Source: Biomaibacter acetigenes
Lineage (GTDB): Bacteria > Bacillota > Thermosediminibacteria > Thermosediminibacterales > Tepidanaerobacteraceae
Direction: 5' to 3'
DNA length: 64,000 bases
Assembly: GCF_003691585.1 (NCBI RefSeq)
Contig: NZ_CP033169.1
Location: 3,224,001-3,288,000 of the forward strand
Shown here piece by piece: positions 1 through 7,929 of the stretch. Positions within the stretch are counted from its first letter, which is position 1, and each line of letters begins with the position of its first letter. The position numbers were made by a program, and so were the translations under genes. The notes under the pieces were generated by a model. The model made no database searches and was not told where the DNA came from. It saw only the letters and a list, made by a program, of their open reading frames with translations.

Positions 1-105
1 GGGATTCGTTGCAAGCGATACGGCCGCACCCCAGAAAATCGAGAAAAATATTATGATAATCACCATGAGCATTATACCCGGGGCCAAGCTTTTTTTATGC
101 TTCAA
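1..105 (-). CDS. N-terminal fragment of a membrane or secreted protein (runs off the window)
   Basis: Only the first 35 codons are inside the window. A TTG start at 105 is preceded by a GGGGG ribosome-binding site about ten bases upstream. The peptide begins with a lysine-rich stretch (KHKKS) and continues into one hydrophobic segment (GIMLMVIIIIFFSIFWGAA), so it starts with a signal anchor or an uncleaved membrane helix. An internal ATG at residue 12 is an alternative start but lacks the basic N-terminus. The family cannot be recognised from this fragment. It lies on the same strand as, and downstream of, the TasA-like genes, about 230 bases away, so it may or may not share their transcript. 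Confidence 0.55.
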   Translation of the reverse strand, partial: MKHKKSLAPGIMLMVIIIIFFSIFWGAAVSLATNP

Positions 106-258
106 TTTCTTTATTCCCCCCTTTCACAGATTACTAAAGTGCTGTTTTATGGAATTCAAAAAAGTTCTAAATAAACCTTGCTTTAGAACATTTATGGATA
201 CCATAAAACCGCTTCTGCCCATGATGGGCAGCAGGAGCCTCATGCAACATCAGAAAAC

Positions 259-295
259 GGGCGGCTGTAGGCAGCCGCCCCTACGAAACACATCA
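259..295. repeat. GGGCGGCTG hairpin repeat, copy 1
   Basis: A near-perfect inverted repeat (GGGCGGCTG, short loop, CAGCCGCCC) is followed by CTACGAAACACATCA. A second copy with the same trailing sequence lies at 1602-1637. It sits in the 228-base gap (106-333) that otherwise shows no gene. The hairpin could stop transcription leaving the adhesin gene, but it has no U-tract. Confidence 0.7.
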
Positions 296-333
296 TGAAT
301 GCTATGAAAAAACAAGCGAGTTAAGATACTTAT

Positions 334-1536
334 TTAATGAATGTTTGTCACCTGTCCGGCCACGACGGTGGCAATCTCGTTGGGGTTGCCGTCGCTAAAT
401 CTGAATACGCACGACATGGGCAGGAGTTCTATGTCCTGCACGAAATTCGTCCATGAACCTCCACCGGACTTGTAGAAAGATACGCACTTCCCGCTATCCG
501 AGTGGACTTTGCCGGTCTGGAAGGTTATAACAGGATGGTCTGCAATATTATATGAAATCCCGTTAGTGGTAGCGTTTTTATAACTCATCTGGAAGTAATA
601 ATCATACGGCAAAAGCTCTGCCTTGACCTCACCGTTCTCATCGGTCGTGCCCAGCGCCCTGTAGCTGCCGTCCGTGGGGCCTGGATAATCCGGCGCATAG
701 CTCACATATGCCACTGCACCGGGTATCGGCTGGCCGTCACTGCCAACCAGCTTTACAGTTACCGGAGCAGTCCCGAATACGAAAAATGACTGATTCTGGA
801 TATTCTGATTAACTGTCCTTGTATATCCTCTATATGTAATTTGGACGTGGGTGGTGGTCAGGTTGGGCGGAAGGATTGACCCTATGCTGCCGCTGCTGTC
901 GGTAGTGCCCAGAGAAACCCACTTCTGGCCGTTCCAGTAGCTGAAATACGCTCCTTCCAGCGGGCTTCCCAGACTGTCCATGATCATGACCGTGGTCTTA
1001 TTCGTTTGAACCGCATTCAGCATCAAATCGCATGTCAAACTATTATTCTGGTATGTATCATCGGCCAGTTCATCCATGTGAATATCAACAGTCATGCTTG
1101 TAACAGCATCGGGTGCCAGTTTTTGTTCAAGTGTGAAAAAGCCTTTTGAATTGACGAACAGGTCCGAAAGCCTTCCCGTATATACTGTGGTACCGTCAAA
1201 TTTGACTTCTATTTCCAGCATCCCTGCCAGTTCCAAATTTCCTTCAGGATTTGCGGCATTTATTCTGTAAATTTTGAGCGGCAGGGTTCCCATATTTTTC
1301 AGCTCCACGGGGCCTAATGTCCTGGACTCGTTAGGCTGCATGTTCTCAAGGTTCAGAGTGGCAAACTTCTCCTTTTCGAAGGTGCCGTCGATTTTTCCGC
1401 CAAGGCGCAGGGTACCCGTTACGAATGTATTCTCATTGCTTTCGGCTCGACTGGTAAACCATGCCATGGTGCCCATTCCCGCCAGACCAAAGATCAATAT
1501 CACACTGAGGGCGGCTAAAATAAATCTTTTTTTCAC
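334..1536 (-). CDS. TasA/camelysin-like surface protein with Ig-like C-terminal extension
   Basis: Probable secreted fibre or adhesin subunit processed by the SipW peptidase encoded upstream. The start is GTG at 1536 behind GGGAGGGACA. Residues 1-30 form a SipW-type signal peptide with the typical junction GMGTMAWFTSRA, followed by the family motif NTFVTGTLRLGG. Residues about 40-175 match the camelysin/TasA beta fold. Unlike ordinary TasA (about 200-260 residues) this 400-residue protein continues with two Ig-like or carboxypeptidase-regulatory-like repeats, each with a TTDSSGSI or TTDENGEV core, at about 183-255 and 260-330, and a C-terminal region with two cysteines. It is the third gene of a sipW-tasA-like set. 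Copies of a hairpin repeat flank it on both sides. The TasA assignment is confident; an adhesive role is inference. Confidence 0.75.
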   Translation of the reverse strand: MKKRFILAALSVILIFGLAGMGTMAWFTSRAESNENTFVTGTLRLGGKIDGTFEKEKFATLNLENMQPNESRTLGPVELKNMGTLPLKIYRINAANPEGNLELAGMLEIEVKFDGTTVYTGRLSDLFVNSKGFFTLEQKLAPDAVTSMTVDIHMDELADDTYQNNSLTCDLMLNAVQTNKTTVMIMDSLGSPLEGAYFSYWNGQKWVSLGTTDSSGSIGSILPPNLTTTHVQITYRGYTRTVNQNIQNQSFFVFGTAPVTVKLVGSDGQPIPGAVAYVSYAPDYPGPTDGSYRALGTTDENGEVKAELLPYDYYFQMSYKNATTNGISYNIADHPVITFQTGKVHSDSGKCVSFYKSGGGSWTNFVQDIELLPMSCVFRFSDGNPNEIATVVAGQVTNIH

Positions 1537-1601
1537 TCCAGTGTCCCTCCCCTCTAGTGGTTAAAGTCTTGAGACATTATCCAGACTAAGTTTTAGAGAA
1601 T

Positions 1602-1637
1602 GGGCGGCTGCCGACAGCCGCCTCTACAACACATCAC
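1602..1637. repeat. GGGCGGCTG hairpin repeat, copy 2
   Basis: Same orientation and the same trailing bases (CTAC, then ACACATCA) as the copy at 259-295. It lies in the 172-base gap between the two TasA-like genes. The pair brackets the larger adhesin gene. Confidence 0.7.
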
Positions 1638-1708
1638 CTAAAAAGATAGATTTTCACTCATGAGTGTTCTGCCGAAAAGTCTCAGGAACAAATTGTAGCT
1701 TTTATTAA

Positions 1709-2467
1709 TTACTGCTTTGCGATCTGTACGTTCAACCAGGCAAGGTGATTCGTGAGACCGGCGTATTCAGGATGCTGATTGTCCAGAGCTTCAAGGGCAC
1801 CGAGGTCAATCTGCGTAGCATCCACGGCGTAAGAAATGTTGACGGGGTTGATGTCTTCTGCATCGGCCTGATACTCATTGCCGGCATTGGGCGCGAAGCC
1901 GAGAACGAAAGTGAATTTATAATTGCTGCCGGGCTTCAGAGCTCCCATCTGAACTCCCGGACCTGCCCCCATGGCGTTGGCTTCAAGGAAGCTCTTTAAC
2001 GTAACCACTCCCATGGGATCATTTTGAGCCAGCTGGGTATAAAAAGCACCGTATGGACCGCTACCTGTGCCATTGACAATAAATTCATCAGCGGGTTCCC
2101 ATATGCTTCCATCCTCTTTAAGGAATTCCATCTTCGCATATTTGATATAAATGGCTTCCGCAAGTTTGGTTGTTCCGTTCTCAACCGCGGGTGTAACTCT
2201 GAAGCCGCCAAACCAGGCAAGATCAAGTGAGCCTGTATTTTCGATAACAACAGATACTTCATCAGTGGAATCTCCCGGGGCAATATTGCCGATGTTTCCA
2301 AGATTTGTAAAACCACTTAGGCCATTTTCATTGAGCTTTAATGTCCCTGCGGTGAAGGTGTTATTTTGACTGGTTGCACTGCTTGTGAACCATGCAAAAG
2401 TCCCGAATCCGATTCCGAAGGCCAGCAGGCCGATGAGCACAAGGCTGATGATGATGTTTCTTCTCAT
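1709..2467 (-). CDS. TasA/CalY (camelysin) family protein
   Basis: Secreted fibre-forming protein of the TasA/camelysin family, which builds extracellular amyloid-like fibres in Bacillus. I prefer ATG 2467 because AGGAGG then lies nine bases upstream; ATG 2473 is only three bases from it. The N-terminus is a SipW-type signal peptide ending GIGFGTFAWFTSSA, followed by NTFTAGTLKL. Residues about 45-250 include GNIAPGDSTDEVSVVIENTGSLDLAW and a C-terminal VDATQIDL strand, as expected of the family. At about 252 residues it has normal TasA length. It is second in the sipW-led set. The RNA leader upstream of sipW carries a c-di-GMP-I aptamer, so fibre production is probably tied to c-di-GMP. Confidence 0.85.
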   Translation of the reverse strand: MRRNIIISLVLIGLLAFGIGFGTFAWFTSSATSQNNTFTAGTLKLNENGLSGFTNLGNIGNIAPGDSTDEVSVVIENTGSLDLAWFGGFRVTPAVENGTTKLAEAIYIKYAKMEFLKEDGSIWEPADEFIVNGTGSGPYGAFYTQLAQNDPMGVVTLKSFLEANAMGAGPGVQMGALKPGSNYKFTFVLGFAPNAGNEYQADAEDINPVNISYAVDATQIDLGALEALDNQHPEYAGLTNHLAWLNVQIAKQ

Positions 2468-2567
2468 TGTCATTTTCCTCCTAATATTTGTTTTTGTGGT
2501 AGCTTTTTGGGGTTTTATTATCCCCCGTTTTGTGGTAGAATAAGAGTGGGTAATTTTATTTTTGCCG

Positions 2568-2592
2568 GGTTATCCAGTGCTGATGGATAACC
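2568..2592. other. Hairpin between sipW and the tasA-like gene
   Basis: GGTTATCC and GGATAACC pair around a nine-base loop in the 200-base gap. There is no clear U-tract on the minus strand, so it looks more like an RNA-processing or stability hairpin than a terminator. Such an element would let sipW and the abundant fibre protein be expressed at different levels; that is inference. Confidence 0.45.
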
Positions 2593-2668
2593 TCATTTTT
2601 TGAACATCCTTGATAACCACCCCCCTCATAATTTTTATTTTTGCGTGAAACAAGTGTATCGCAAGATT

Positions 2669-3268
2669 TTACAATTTCATGTTGCCTTCCGATTGACCAC
2701 CATTTTGTGCTGCATCGGCGTTCTGCTTCTTTTTTTCGTTTTCTTCCTTTGACAGTTCATTTAGGATGTTTTTAATTTCGCCGGCAATCAGCAGCAATCC
2801 CGGAAATACGATCATCGCAATAAATCCTTTCGGTGTCCTGACGAACCTGCCTATGTATCCTGCATAAGGTATTTTGAATACCATGGAACCTGCAACCCTG
2901 TCCGGAGTTACCAAATCGGGGTCTTCGGTATTGTTGGCATCTCCCTTTGTCCTGAACGCCAGGAGGCCATCCCTCTGGATTACTTCCACCACCCGGTGGG
3001 TGACGAGGGTCTTTTCATTGATGCGATATGTTATTAAATCTCCCACCCTGATATTCTCCGGCATTAATTCCCTCACCACAATCATGTCTCCGGGCTCAAG
3101 AAAAGGGCTCATGCTGCCCGAAAGCACCGTAAGGAGTTTATACCCCATGACTGAGGCTGCCTTGTTTGGCTTCATCCTTGACTGGTATATCAAAAAAAAG
3201 GTACTAAAAACTAAAAACAATAACAGCACCGTCAATATGTTGCTCATCCATCTGAATGCGGCTTTCAT
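2669..3268 (-). CDS. sipW: Signal peptidase I, ER/archaeal type (SipW-like)
   Basis: Membrane-bound serine protease that removes signal peptides from TasA-type preproteins. It has an N-terminal membrane helix (about residues 8-30) and a catalytic Ser in SGSMSP (about 51). His in THRV, rather than the Lys of ordinary bacterial type I enzymes, marks it as ER-type. GDANNTED carries the conserved Asp. A second helix (FIAMIVFPGLLLIAG) lies at about 147-163, followed by a charged Lys/Glu/Gln-rich tail. The length of 199 residues is normal. Two TasA-like genes follow directly, both with SipW-type signal peptides, which supports the substrate assignment. Leader elements at 3385-3682 probably control it. 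Confidence 0.9.
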   Translation of the reverse strand: MKAAFRWMSNILTVLLLFLVFSTFFLIYQSRMKPNKAASVMGYKLLTVLSGSMSPFLEPGDMIVVRELMPENIRVGDLITYRINEKTLVTHRVVEVIQRDGLLAFRTKGDANNTEDPDLVTPDRVAGSMVFKIPYAGYIGRFVRTPKGFIAMIVFPGLLLIAGEIKNILNELSKEENEKKKQNADAAQNGGQSEGNMKL

Positions 3269-3384
3269 ATGTAACCTCCTAGTAATTTATTCCTAGTAAA
3301 TGATTCCTAAGTATTTGTATTCATTTGAACCATAATTTATGTATTAATTTTATGTAAAATTTTCGACTATATATCCAATAAAAA

Positions 3385-3408
3385 ACCCAACCTTAAAAAA
3401 GATTGGGT
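3385..3408 (-). terminator. Intrinsic terminator/attenuator in the sipW leader
   Basis: On the minus strand ACCCAA pairs with TTGGGT and is followed by TTTTTT. It sits about 115 bases upstream of the sipW start and downstream of both the candidate pseudoknot and the c-di-GMP aptamer. It is therefore the likeliest transcriptional switch point for the sipW operon. Confidence 0.7.
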
Positions 3409-3413
3409 CGGTT

Positions 3414-3460
3414 GCACCACTGATTCAGCATGCCCCAGGTGCCCTATTTATAGGTCATGC
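3414..3460 (-). other. Candidate H-type RNA pseudoknot immediately 5' of the sipW attenuator
   Basis: Read on the minus strand: GCATG (3460-3456) pairs with CATGC (3432-3428). In its loop GCACC (3442-3438) pairs with GGTGC (3418-3414), which lies outside the first helix, giving an H-type pseudoknot. A small CCTAT/ATAGG hairpin is nested inside. The terminator begins six bases later. I do not recognise a known riboswitch class. The pairings are short and could be chance. Confidence 0.35.
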
Positions 3461-3589
3461 GTCATAATCTTCCTCAGATATCTGTATTATATTCATTATA
3501 ATATAATACTATACCTTGTCCGGGGGAAAATATGTATTCGTGGACCATGAAGGATATGGTGTAAGATCCTTTGCCTTTCATTTTTGAAG

Positions 3590-3682
3590 TCCCCCTTTTT
3601 CGGCAGCCCGGCCGTCATAGCAACAATGCTTTAGACCCGTGGCTTTGCGTCCCCGGCTTTCACCGGTTTTGCTCTTATCGAA
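3590..3682 (-). promoter_or_regulatory. Cyclic di-GMP-I (GEMM-I) riboswitch aptamer upstream of sipW-tasA
   Basis: The minus-strand sequence has the class-I c-di-GMP aptamer signature in order: AAAACCGGTGAAAGCCGG (GAAA-capped helix), GGGACGCAAAGCC, ACGGGTCTAAAGC, and the tetraloop-receptor side GCTATGACGGCCGGGCTGCC. The order and spacing match the GEMM-I consensus. It points at sipW, whose start is about 320 bases downstream. The only strong terminator between them is at 3385-3408, so the expression platform is either that distant element or translational. Terminators just upstream (3690-3768) insulate the leader from the preceding gene. No other gene lies between. Confidence 0.85.
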
Positions 3683-3689
3683 AGGAAAG

Positions 3690-3722
3690 AAAAAACCCCT
3701 GCCCGGGATGCCGGGAGGGGTT
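3690..3722 (-). terminator. Intrinsic terminator just 5' of the c-di-GMP aptamer
   Basis: On the minus strand a GC-rich stem (ACCCCTCCCGG with CCGGGCAGGGGT) is followed by TTTTTT, ending a few bases before the aptamer. Stem and U-tract are strong. It could end read-through from the upstream minus-strand genes. Confidence 0.8.
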
Positions 3723-3737
3723 TGTCCAAATTCTAAA

Positions 3738-3768
3738 AAGCGCATCGGATATCATTTCCAATGCGCTT
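3738..3768 (-). terminator. Second hairpin terminator
   Basis: AAGCGCAT pairs with ATGCGCTT and is followed on the minus strand by TTTTTAG. The plus strand also has a T-rich tail, so it may act in both directions. It is the middle of three stacked terminators between the hydrolase gene and the sipW leader. Confidence 0.65.
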
Positions 3769-3869
3769 ATTTTCTTTTAGAGGATGGTCTTTAAGTCGTT
3801 TAAAAAAACGTTGCATGACTCGTGTGTGAATCTGTGCTAAGAGTGCCGTCCCCATGGCATACCAAGAAA

Positions 3870-3892
3870 AAGCTGCAGGATTTCCGCAGCTT
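3870..3892 (-). terminator. Terminator of the hydrolase gene
   Basis: AAGCTGCGG pairs with CCTGCAGCTT on the minus strand, followed by TTTTCTT. It lies about 50 bases past the hydrolase stop codon. The interval 3771-3869 between this and the next hairpin shows nothing else recognisable apart from a partial GTGCCGTCCCC repeat fragment near 3843-3853. Confidence 0.7.
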
Positions 3893-3910
3893 AATGTTTT
3901 ATCGCGCAAT

Positions 3911-3940
3911 TCAATAAGTGAATAAGTGAGTGCCTGGCAC
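3911..3940. repeat. TGAGTGCCTGGCAC repeat, copy 1
   Basis: This 30-base unit contains AATAAGTGAATAAGTGAG followed by TGCCTGGCAC. An identical 30-base copy lies at 26466-26495, and a variant lies at 26413-26440. Here it directly follows the stop codon of the hydrolase gene. Confidence 0.8.
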
Positions 3941-4580
3941 CTATTCGTAGTTAAGTACCACTACCCTGCGGGCTTCGCCCAGAGTTTCCGGGGTGACTTC
4001 TATTGTGGTAGATTCCAGGCGTTCGCCACCGCCGACTTTTTCAAGGAACTTATCCACCGGGTCTATGGGCATACTCACTGCCGGTGTCTTGAAGTGCATG
4101 GGGATAACCATTTTCGGCGAGAGCTGGTTTACCACAGCCGCTGCTCCCTCGGCATCCAGGGTGAAGGTGCCGCCCACGGGTATGAGGAGCACGTCTATCC
4201 TGCCTATCTGTTCTTCCTGAGCCTTGGAGAGTAGATGTCCCAGGTCTCCCACATGGCAGATTCTGAGCCCGTCGATTTCAAATACAAAAAATAAGGATGG
4301 GTCCTCTTTTGGCACCCTTTACCTCATCGTGAAAGGCGGGGATGCCCTTGATGCCTACACCGCTTATGGTACACTCTCCTGAGGTCTTCACAATCTCCGG
4401 GTCTCCCTGGACCCCTTCCACATAGTTGTGGTCGTAATGGTCATGGCTCACCGTTACTATATCTGCCTCGATCTTGGGTATCTTATAGCCGACGCTGCCG
4501 TCAAAGGGGTCGGTGACTATCTTGGTTCCGCTCTGCGATTCCAGAAGAAAGCTGGCATGGCCCAGCCACCGGATCTTCAT
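3941..4580 (-). pseudogene. Metal-dependent hydrolase, metallo-beta-lactamase fold (UPF0173-like), frameshifted
   Basis: Together the two reading frames encode a complete small hydrolase of about 213 residues. The N-terminal half has MKIRWLGHASFLLE and the metal-binding SHDHYDHNYV motif. The C-terminal half has ICHVGDLGHLLS, IPVGGTFTLD and MVIPMHFKT. The frame changes at about 4283-4300 near a run of six T on the coding strand; one base lost or gained there would restore GAKRGP-SLFFVFEIDGLRICHVGDLG. The start is ATG 4580 with GGGAGG eight bases upstream; an ATG at 4604 lies before that ribosome-binding site. Either a real inactivating mutation or a homopolymer sequencing error. The 196 bases upstream (4581-4776) are AT-rich and hold no gene. 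Confidence 0.8.
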
Positions 4581-4776
4581 ATCAAAAACCTCCCTTTCTT
4601 TCAAAGGATTCTAATTCTGGACTTTTTTTTTTTAATATTATTTTCTCTTTTCGTACAGTATTCTTTCGATACTAACCATCTCTTTATCCTAAAAAATTAT
4701 TTCTAACCTTATATATATTCTTGGAAAATGGTGAAATTCCTGCTTGACTTTAATATTTTAACCATTTACTTTTGAG

Positions 4777-6195
4777 TTAATCCCTGGCATAAATGGAACC
4801 GATACCCTTGTTCCTCAGCTTGTACTGCAGGGTCTGCCGGGGTATGCCCAGAATCCTGGCGGCCATGGATATGTTGCCCCGGGCTTTTTCCAGGGCTTTC
4901 TGTATGAACTCGGTCTCCAGCTTTTCCAGGGCATCGTTGAGGTTCAAATCTTCTAAATTTAATATGTGGCCTTTTTGATGGGAGAAAAAGGACCTTATCT
5001 GTATGGGAAGGTGCCCGGGCTTTATGGTGTCACCTTCCATCATTATCATGGCGCCTTCTATGGCATGTTCCAGCTCGCGCACATTGCCCGGCCAGGGGTA
5101 TCTGTAAAAAATTTCCATAACTTCATCTGAAATTTTTACCCTGCGGTCCCTTCCGGGGGAATACCTGGCTATAAAGTGCTCCACCAGACAGGGGATATCC
5201 TCCCTGTGTTCCCGAAGGGGAGGAATCTCGAGACTCACCACATTTATCCTGTAAAAGAGGTCTTCCCGGAGCTGCTTTTTTTCTACGGCATCAATTGGGT
5301 TTTCGCTGCAGGCGGTGATCACCCGGGCGTTTATGTTTCTCATGCGGGTATCCCCGAGGCGGCGGACGGCTCCTTCCTGCAGCACCCTTAAAAGTTTTGC
5401 CTGGAGTTCCGTTGGCATGGAATTTATCTCGTCAAGAAAAATAGTGCCGCCGTCGGCCAGCTCGAAGAGGCCGGGCCTGTCCTCGGCCCCGGTGAAACCT
5501 CCCTTGATGGTGCCGAAGAGGATGCCTTCCAGGAGTGTCGCTGGAAGGGCAGCGCAGTTCTGGGCGATAAAGGGGGAAAGTTTTCTGGGGCTTTCATTGT
5601 GTATGGCCTGGACGAAGAGCTCTTTGCCGGTGCCGGTCTCGCCCCACACCAGGACGGGTGAGGAACTGGCCGCCGCCCGGCGGGCCAGGTTCTTTAAGTC
5701 CTTGATACATCGACTTTCTCCGATGATATCGTCAAAGGTGAAGCGTGCGGTGCCGTGCTTTTTGCTCCCGGGTTTTACGGTGTGACCGTAAAGAATGGCC
5801 TGCAGGTCCGAAATCCTCTCGGTCATGTCCTTGACGGTGGTTACATCCCGGGAGATCTCCATAGCCCCTATTATCCTACCGTTAAGCTCTATGGGAATGG
5901 TGGTGTTGACGGTGGTAATTTTTTTGCCCTTGTAATTGGTGAAGGTCTGCTCTCTGTCATATATGGCCTCTCCTGTTTTGAGGGCTGTAAGCAGGGTACT
6001 GTCTTGCTCGGAGAGTGAAGGAAAAACATCCAGGATGTGCTTCCCGATAACTTCTTCAGGCAGCAACCCCTCTATATTTGACACCGCTCTGTTGTAATAA
6101 ATGGTAATACCCTTTTCGTCCACCATGTGGATGCCTTCCTCCACATGGGACAGGAGAAGTTCAAGCTGTGCCCTGATGGCAGAAAGCTGCTTCAT
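4777..6195 (-). CDS. PAS-domain sigma54-dependent transcriptional activator (RocR/BkdR type)
   Basis: Enhancer-binding protein that activates sigma54 promoters in response to a ligand sensed by its PAS domain. ATG 6195 is chosen because AAGGGGGAG lies six bases upstream. An N-terminal PAS domain (about 5-115, YYNRAVSNIEGLLPEEVIGK) precedes an AAA+ domain at about 155-390 with Walker A GETGTGKE, Walker B GGTIFLDEIN and the arginine-finger region. A Fis-type HTH ends the protein (ISMAARILGIPRQTLQYKLRN at about 446-466). The sigma54-contacting loop reads GGFTGA instead of the usual GAFTGA. There is no receiver domain. Its target is not evident: neighbours are argS and a hydrolase, and I saw no convincing -24/-12 promoter nearby. 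Confidence 0.88.
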   Translation of the reverse strand: MKQLSAIRAQLELLLSHVEEGIHMVDEKGITIYYNRAVSNIEGLLPEEVIGKHILDVFPSLSEQDSTLLTALKTGEAIYDREQTFTNYKGKKITTVNTTIPIELNGRIIGAMEISRDVTTVKDMTERISDLQAILYGHTVKPGSKKHGTARFTFDDIIGESRCIKDLKNLARRAAASSSPVLVWGETGTGKELFVQAIHNESPRKLSPFIAQNCAALPATLLEGILFGTIKGGFTGAEDRPGLFELADGGTIFLDEINSMPTELQAKLLRVLQEGAVRRLGDTRMRNINARVITACSENPIDAVEKKQLREDLFYRINVVSLEIPPLREHREDIPCLVEHFIARYSPGRDRRVKISDEVMEIFYRYPWPGNVRELEHAIEGAMIMMEGDTIKPGHLPIQIRSFFSHQKGHILNLEDLNLNDALEKLETEFIQKALEKARGNISMAARILGIPRQTLQYKLRNKGIGSIYARD

Positions 6196-6222
6196 TTCTC
6201 GCTCCCCCTTTGAGATCAAGGG

Positions 6223-7929
6223 TCACATGCGCTCAGGTGCGGAGATACCAAGGATGGCAAAAGCGTTTTTAAGTACCTGCCGGACAGCCATGACCAGCAA
6301 CAGCCTTGCGGCGGTTAGATCCGCATCATCGGTCAGCACCCGGCAGCTATTATAAAAGGAATGAAAAGTGGAAGAAAGTTCCATGCAATAATTGGTTACA
6401 CGGTACGGCGAAAGATTTTCCGCGGCAAGCCTTATTTCTCCCGGAAAATCCGACAATTTTTTAATAAGGTCTATTTCATTTTTCTCTGTCAAAAGTAATG
6501 CATATTTTTCCAGCAAGGCGGGGGCAAGTGTGTCCATTTCAGGTAAAGAAATTCCCTGCTCCGATGCCTGTCTCAAAATGCTGCAAATTCGGGCATGGGC
6601 ATACTGCACATAGTATACGGGGTTTTCATCGGACTGTTTTATGGCAAGGTCCAGGTCGAAGTCCAGGTGTGTGTCGGCGCTGCGCATGTTGAAGAAGAAC
6701 CTTGCCGCATCTTTACCAACTTCCTCCACTATGTCGGCCAGGGTGACGGCCCTACCGGTGCGTTTGGACATGCGGGCGATTTCCCCGTTCCTGTAAAGCC
6801 TTACCAGTTGCATCAATATGACGGTGAGCCTATCGGGGTCATAGCCCAGGGCTTTGAGAGCTCCTTTTACCCTGGCCACATGGCCGTGATGGTCGGCTCC
6901 CCAGATATCTATCACCCACTCAAATCCTCTATCAAATTTATCCTTGTGGTAGGCTATGTCAGAGGCAAAATAGGTGGGAAGGCCGTTGGCGCGGATGAGC
7001 ACTTCATCCTTGCCCGCTCCAAATTCCGAGGCCTTGAACCACAGGGCTCCATCCTTTTCATAGGTGTATCCCTTTTGCTTTAAAAGATTTATTACCTCGT
7101 TGACCTTGCCGGCGTCATGGAGGCTCTGCTCCGAAAACCATATGTCAAAGTGCACACCGAAATTCAAAAGGTCCTGTTTCATGCACTGTATGTTCTTTTT
7201 GAGGGCATATTCGATGAAATAAGCCCTGCGGCTGGGGGAATCCATGTACAAAAAGCGGTTGCCCTCTTCCTCAATGAGGTTCCTCATATGGTCCTTTATG
7301 TCTTCCCCGTGGTATCCTCCTTCGGGAATATGGCCTTCCTGGCCCAGAAGCTCCAGGTAGCGCGCTTCCAGGGAAAGCCCGAAGTTTTCTATCTGGTTGC
7401 CTGCATCATTTATATAGAATTCTTTTGTGACATCATATCCCGAAAGTTTCAAAACCGAGGACAGGGCGTCTCCCAGAGCTGCTCCCCGGGCGTTGCCCAT
7501 GTGCATGGGGCCGGTGGGGTTAGCGCTGACGAATTCCACCTGCACCTTCCTGCCTCCGCCCAATTCCTGGCGGCCGTAATCCTGCCCCCGCTTCAATATA
7601 TCGAATATCACGACATTTGCCCATGTAGGTTTCAGGTAAAAGTTGATAAAACCCGGTCCCGCCACTTCCACCTTTTCGACGGGGGTGCCTGAAGTATCAA
7701 GATTTGCAGCTATGAATTCACCGATTTTCCTCGGAGGCATCCTGGCCTCCCTGGCCATCAGCATGGCAATATTGGCCGCAAAATCTCCGTGGCCCGGGTC
7801 CTGGGGCACTTCCAGGTAAAAATCGGGTATTTCGCTTACTGCAATGGTTTTTTCTTCGATGGCCTTCTTCAGGGCTGCCAAAATCCTGTCTTTCAATACC
7901 TGCTGCGTCCTTGCCTTTATATCTTTCAT
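6223..7929 (-). CDS. argS: Arginyl-tRNA synthetase
   Basis: Charges tRNA-Arg with arginine. The class I signature appears as SANPTGPMHMGNARGAALGD (HIGH-equivalent HMGN). It also has the N-terminal additive domain (about 1-110), FYINDAGNQIENFG, GADHHGHVARVKGAL, a KMSKR-equivalent MSKRTG, and the C-terminal DALR anticodon-binding domain ending LLLVMAVRQVLKNAFAILGI. ATG 7929 has GGGAGGA four bases upstream and gives 568 residues, the usual length; an ATG at 8001 would add 24 residues without a ribosome-binding site. It is upstream of the sigma54 regulator with a 27-base gap, so the two may be cotranscribed. Confidence 0.95.
   Translation of the reverse strand: MKDIKARTQQVLKDRILAALKKAIEEKTIAVSEIPDFYLEVPQDPGHGDFAANIAMLMAREARMPPRKIGEFIAANLDTSGTPVEKVEVAGPGFINFYLKPTWANVVIFDILKRGQDYGRQELGGGRKVQVEFVSANPTGPMHMGNARGAALGDALSSVLKLSGYDVTKEFYINDAGNQIENFGLSLEARYLELLGQEGHIPEGGYHGEDIKDHMRNLIEEEGNRFLYMDSPSRRAYFIEYALKKNIQCMKQDLLNFGVHFDIWFSEQSLHDAGKVNEVINLLKQKGYTYEKDGALWFKASEFGAGKDEVLIRANGLPTYFASDIAYHKDKFDRGFEWVIDIWGADHHGHVARVKGALKALGYDPDRLTVILMQLVRLYRNGEIARMSKRTGRAVTLADIVEEVGKDAARFFFNMRSADTHLDFDLDLAIKQSDENPVYYVQYAHARICSILRQASEQGISLPEMDTLAPALLEKYALLLTEKNEIDLIKKLSDFPGEIRLAAENLSPYRVTNYCMELSSTFHSFYNSCRVLTDDADLTAARLLLVMAVRQVLKNAFAILGISAPERM

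Noticed and set aside
53-298. Open frame of 81 codons on the plus strand at the window start
   Set aside because: It is antisense to a well-supported minus-strand start with a ribosome-binding site and runs through a repeat hairpin.
3911-3940. Possible sigma54 (-24/-12) promoter around TGGCAC
   Set aside because: TGGCAC occurs, but no GC/TTGC element is found at the right spacing, and the sequence is a dispersed repeat found at gene ends.
5315-5785. Long plus-strand open frame within the sigma54 regulator
   Set aside because: It is antisense to conserved AAA+ motifs; the length follows from high-GC codon composition.
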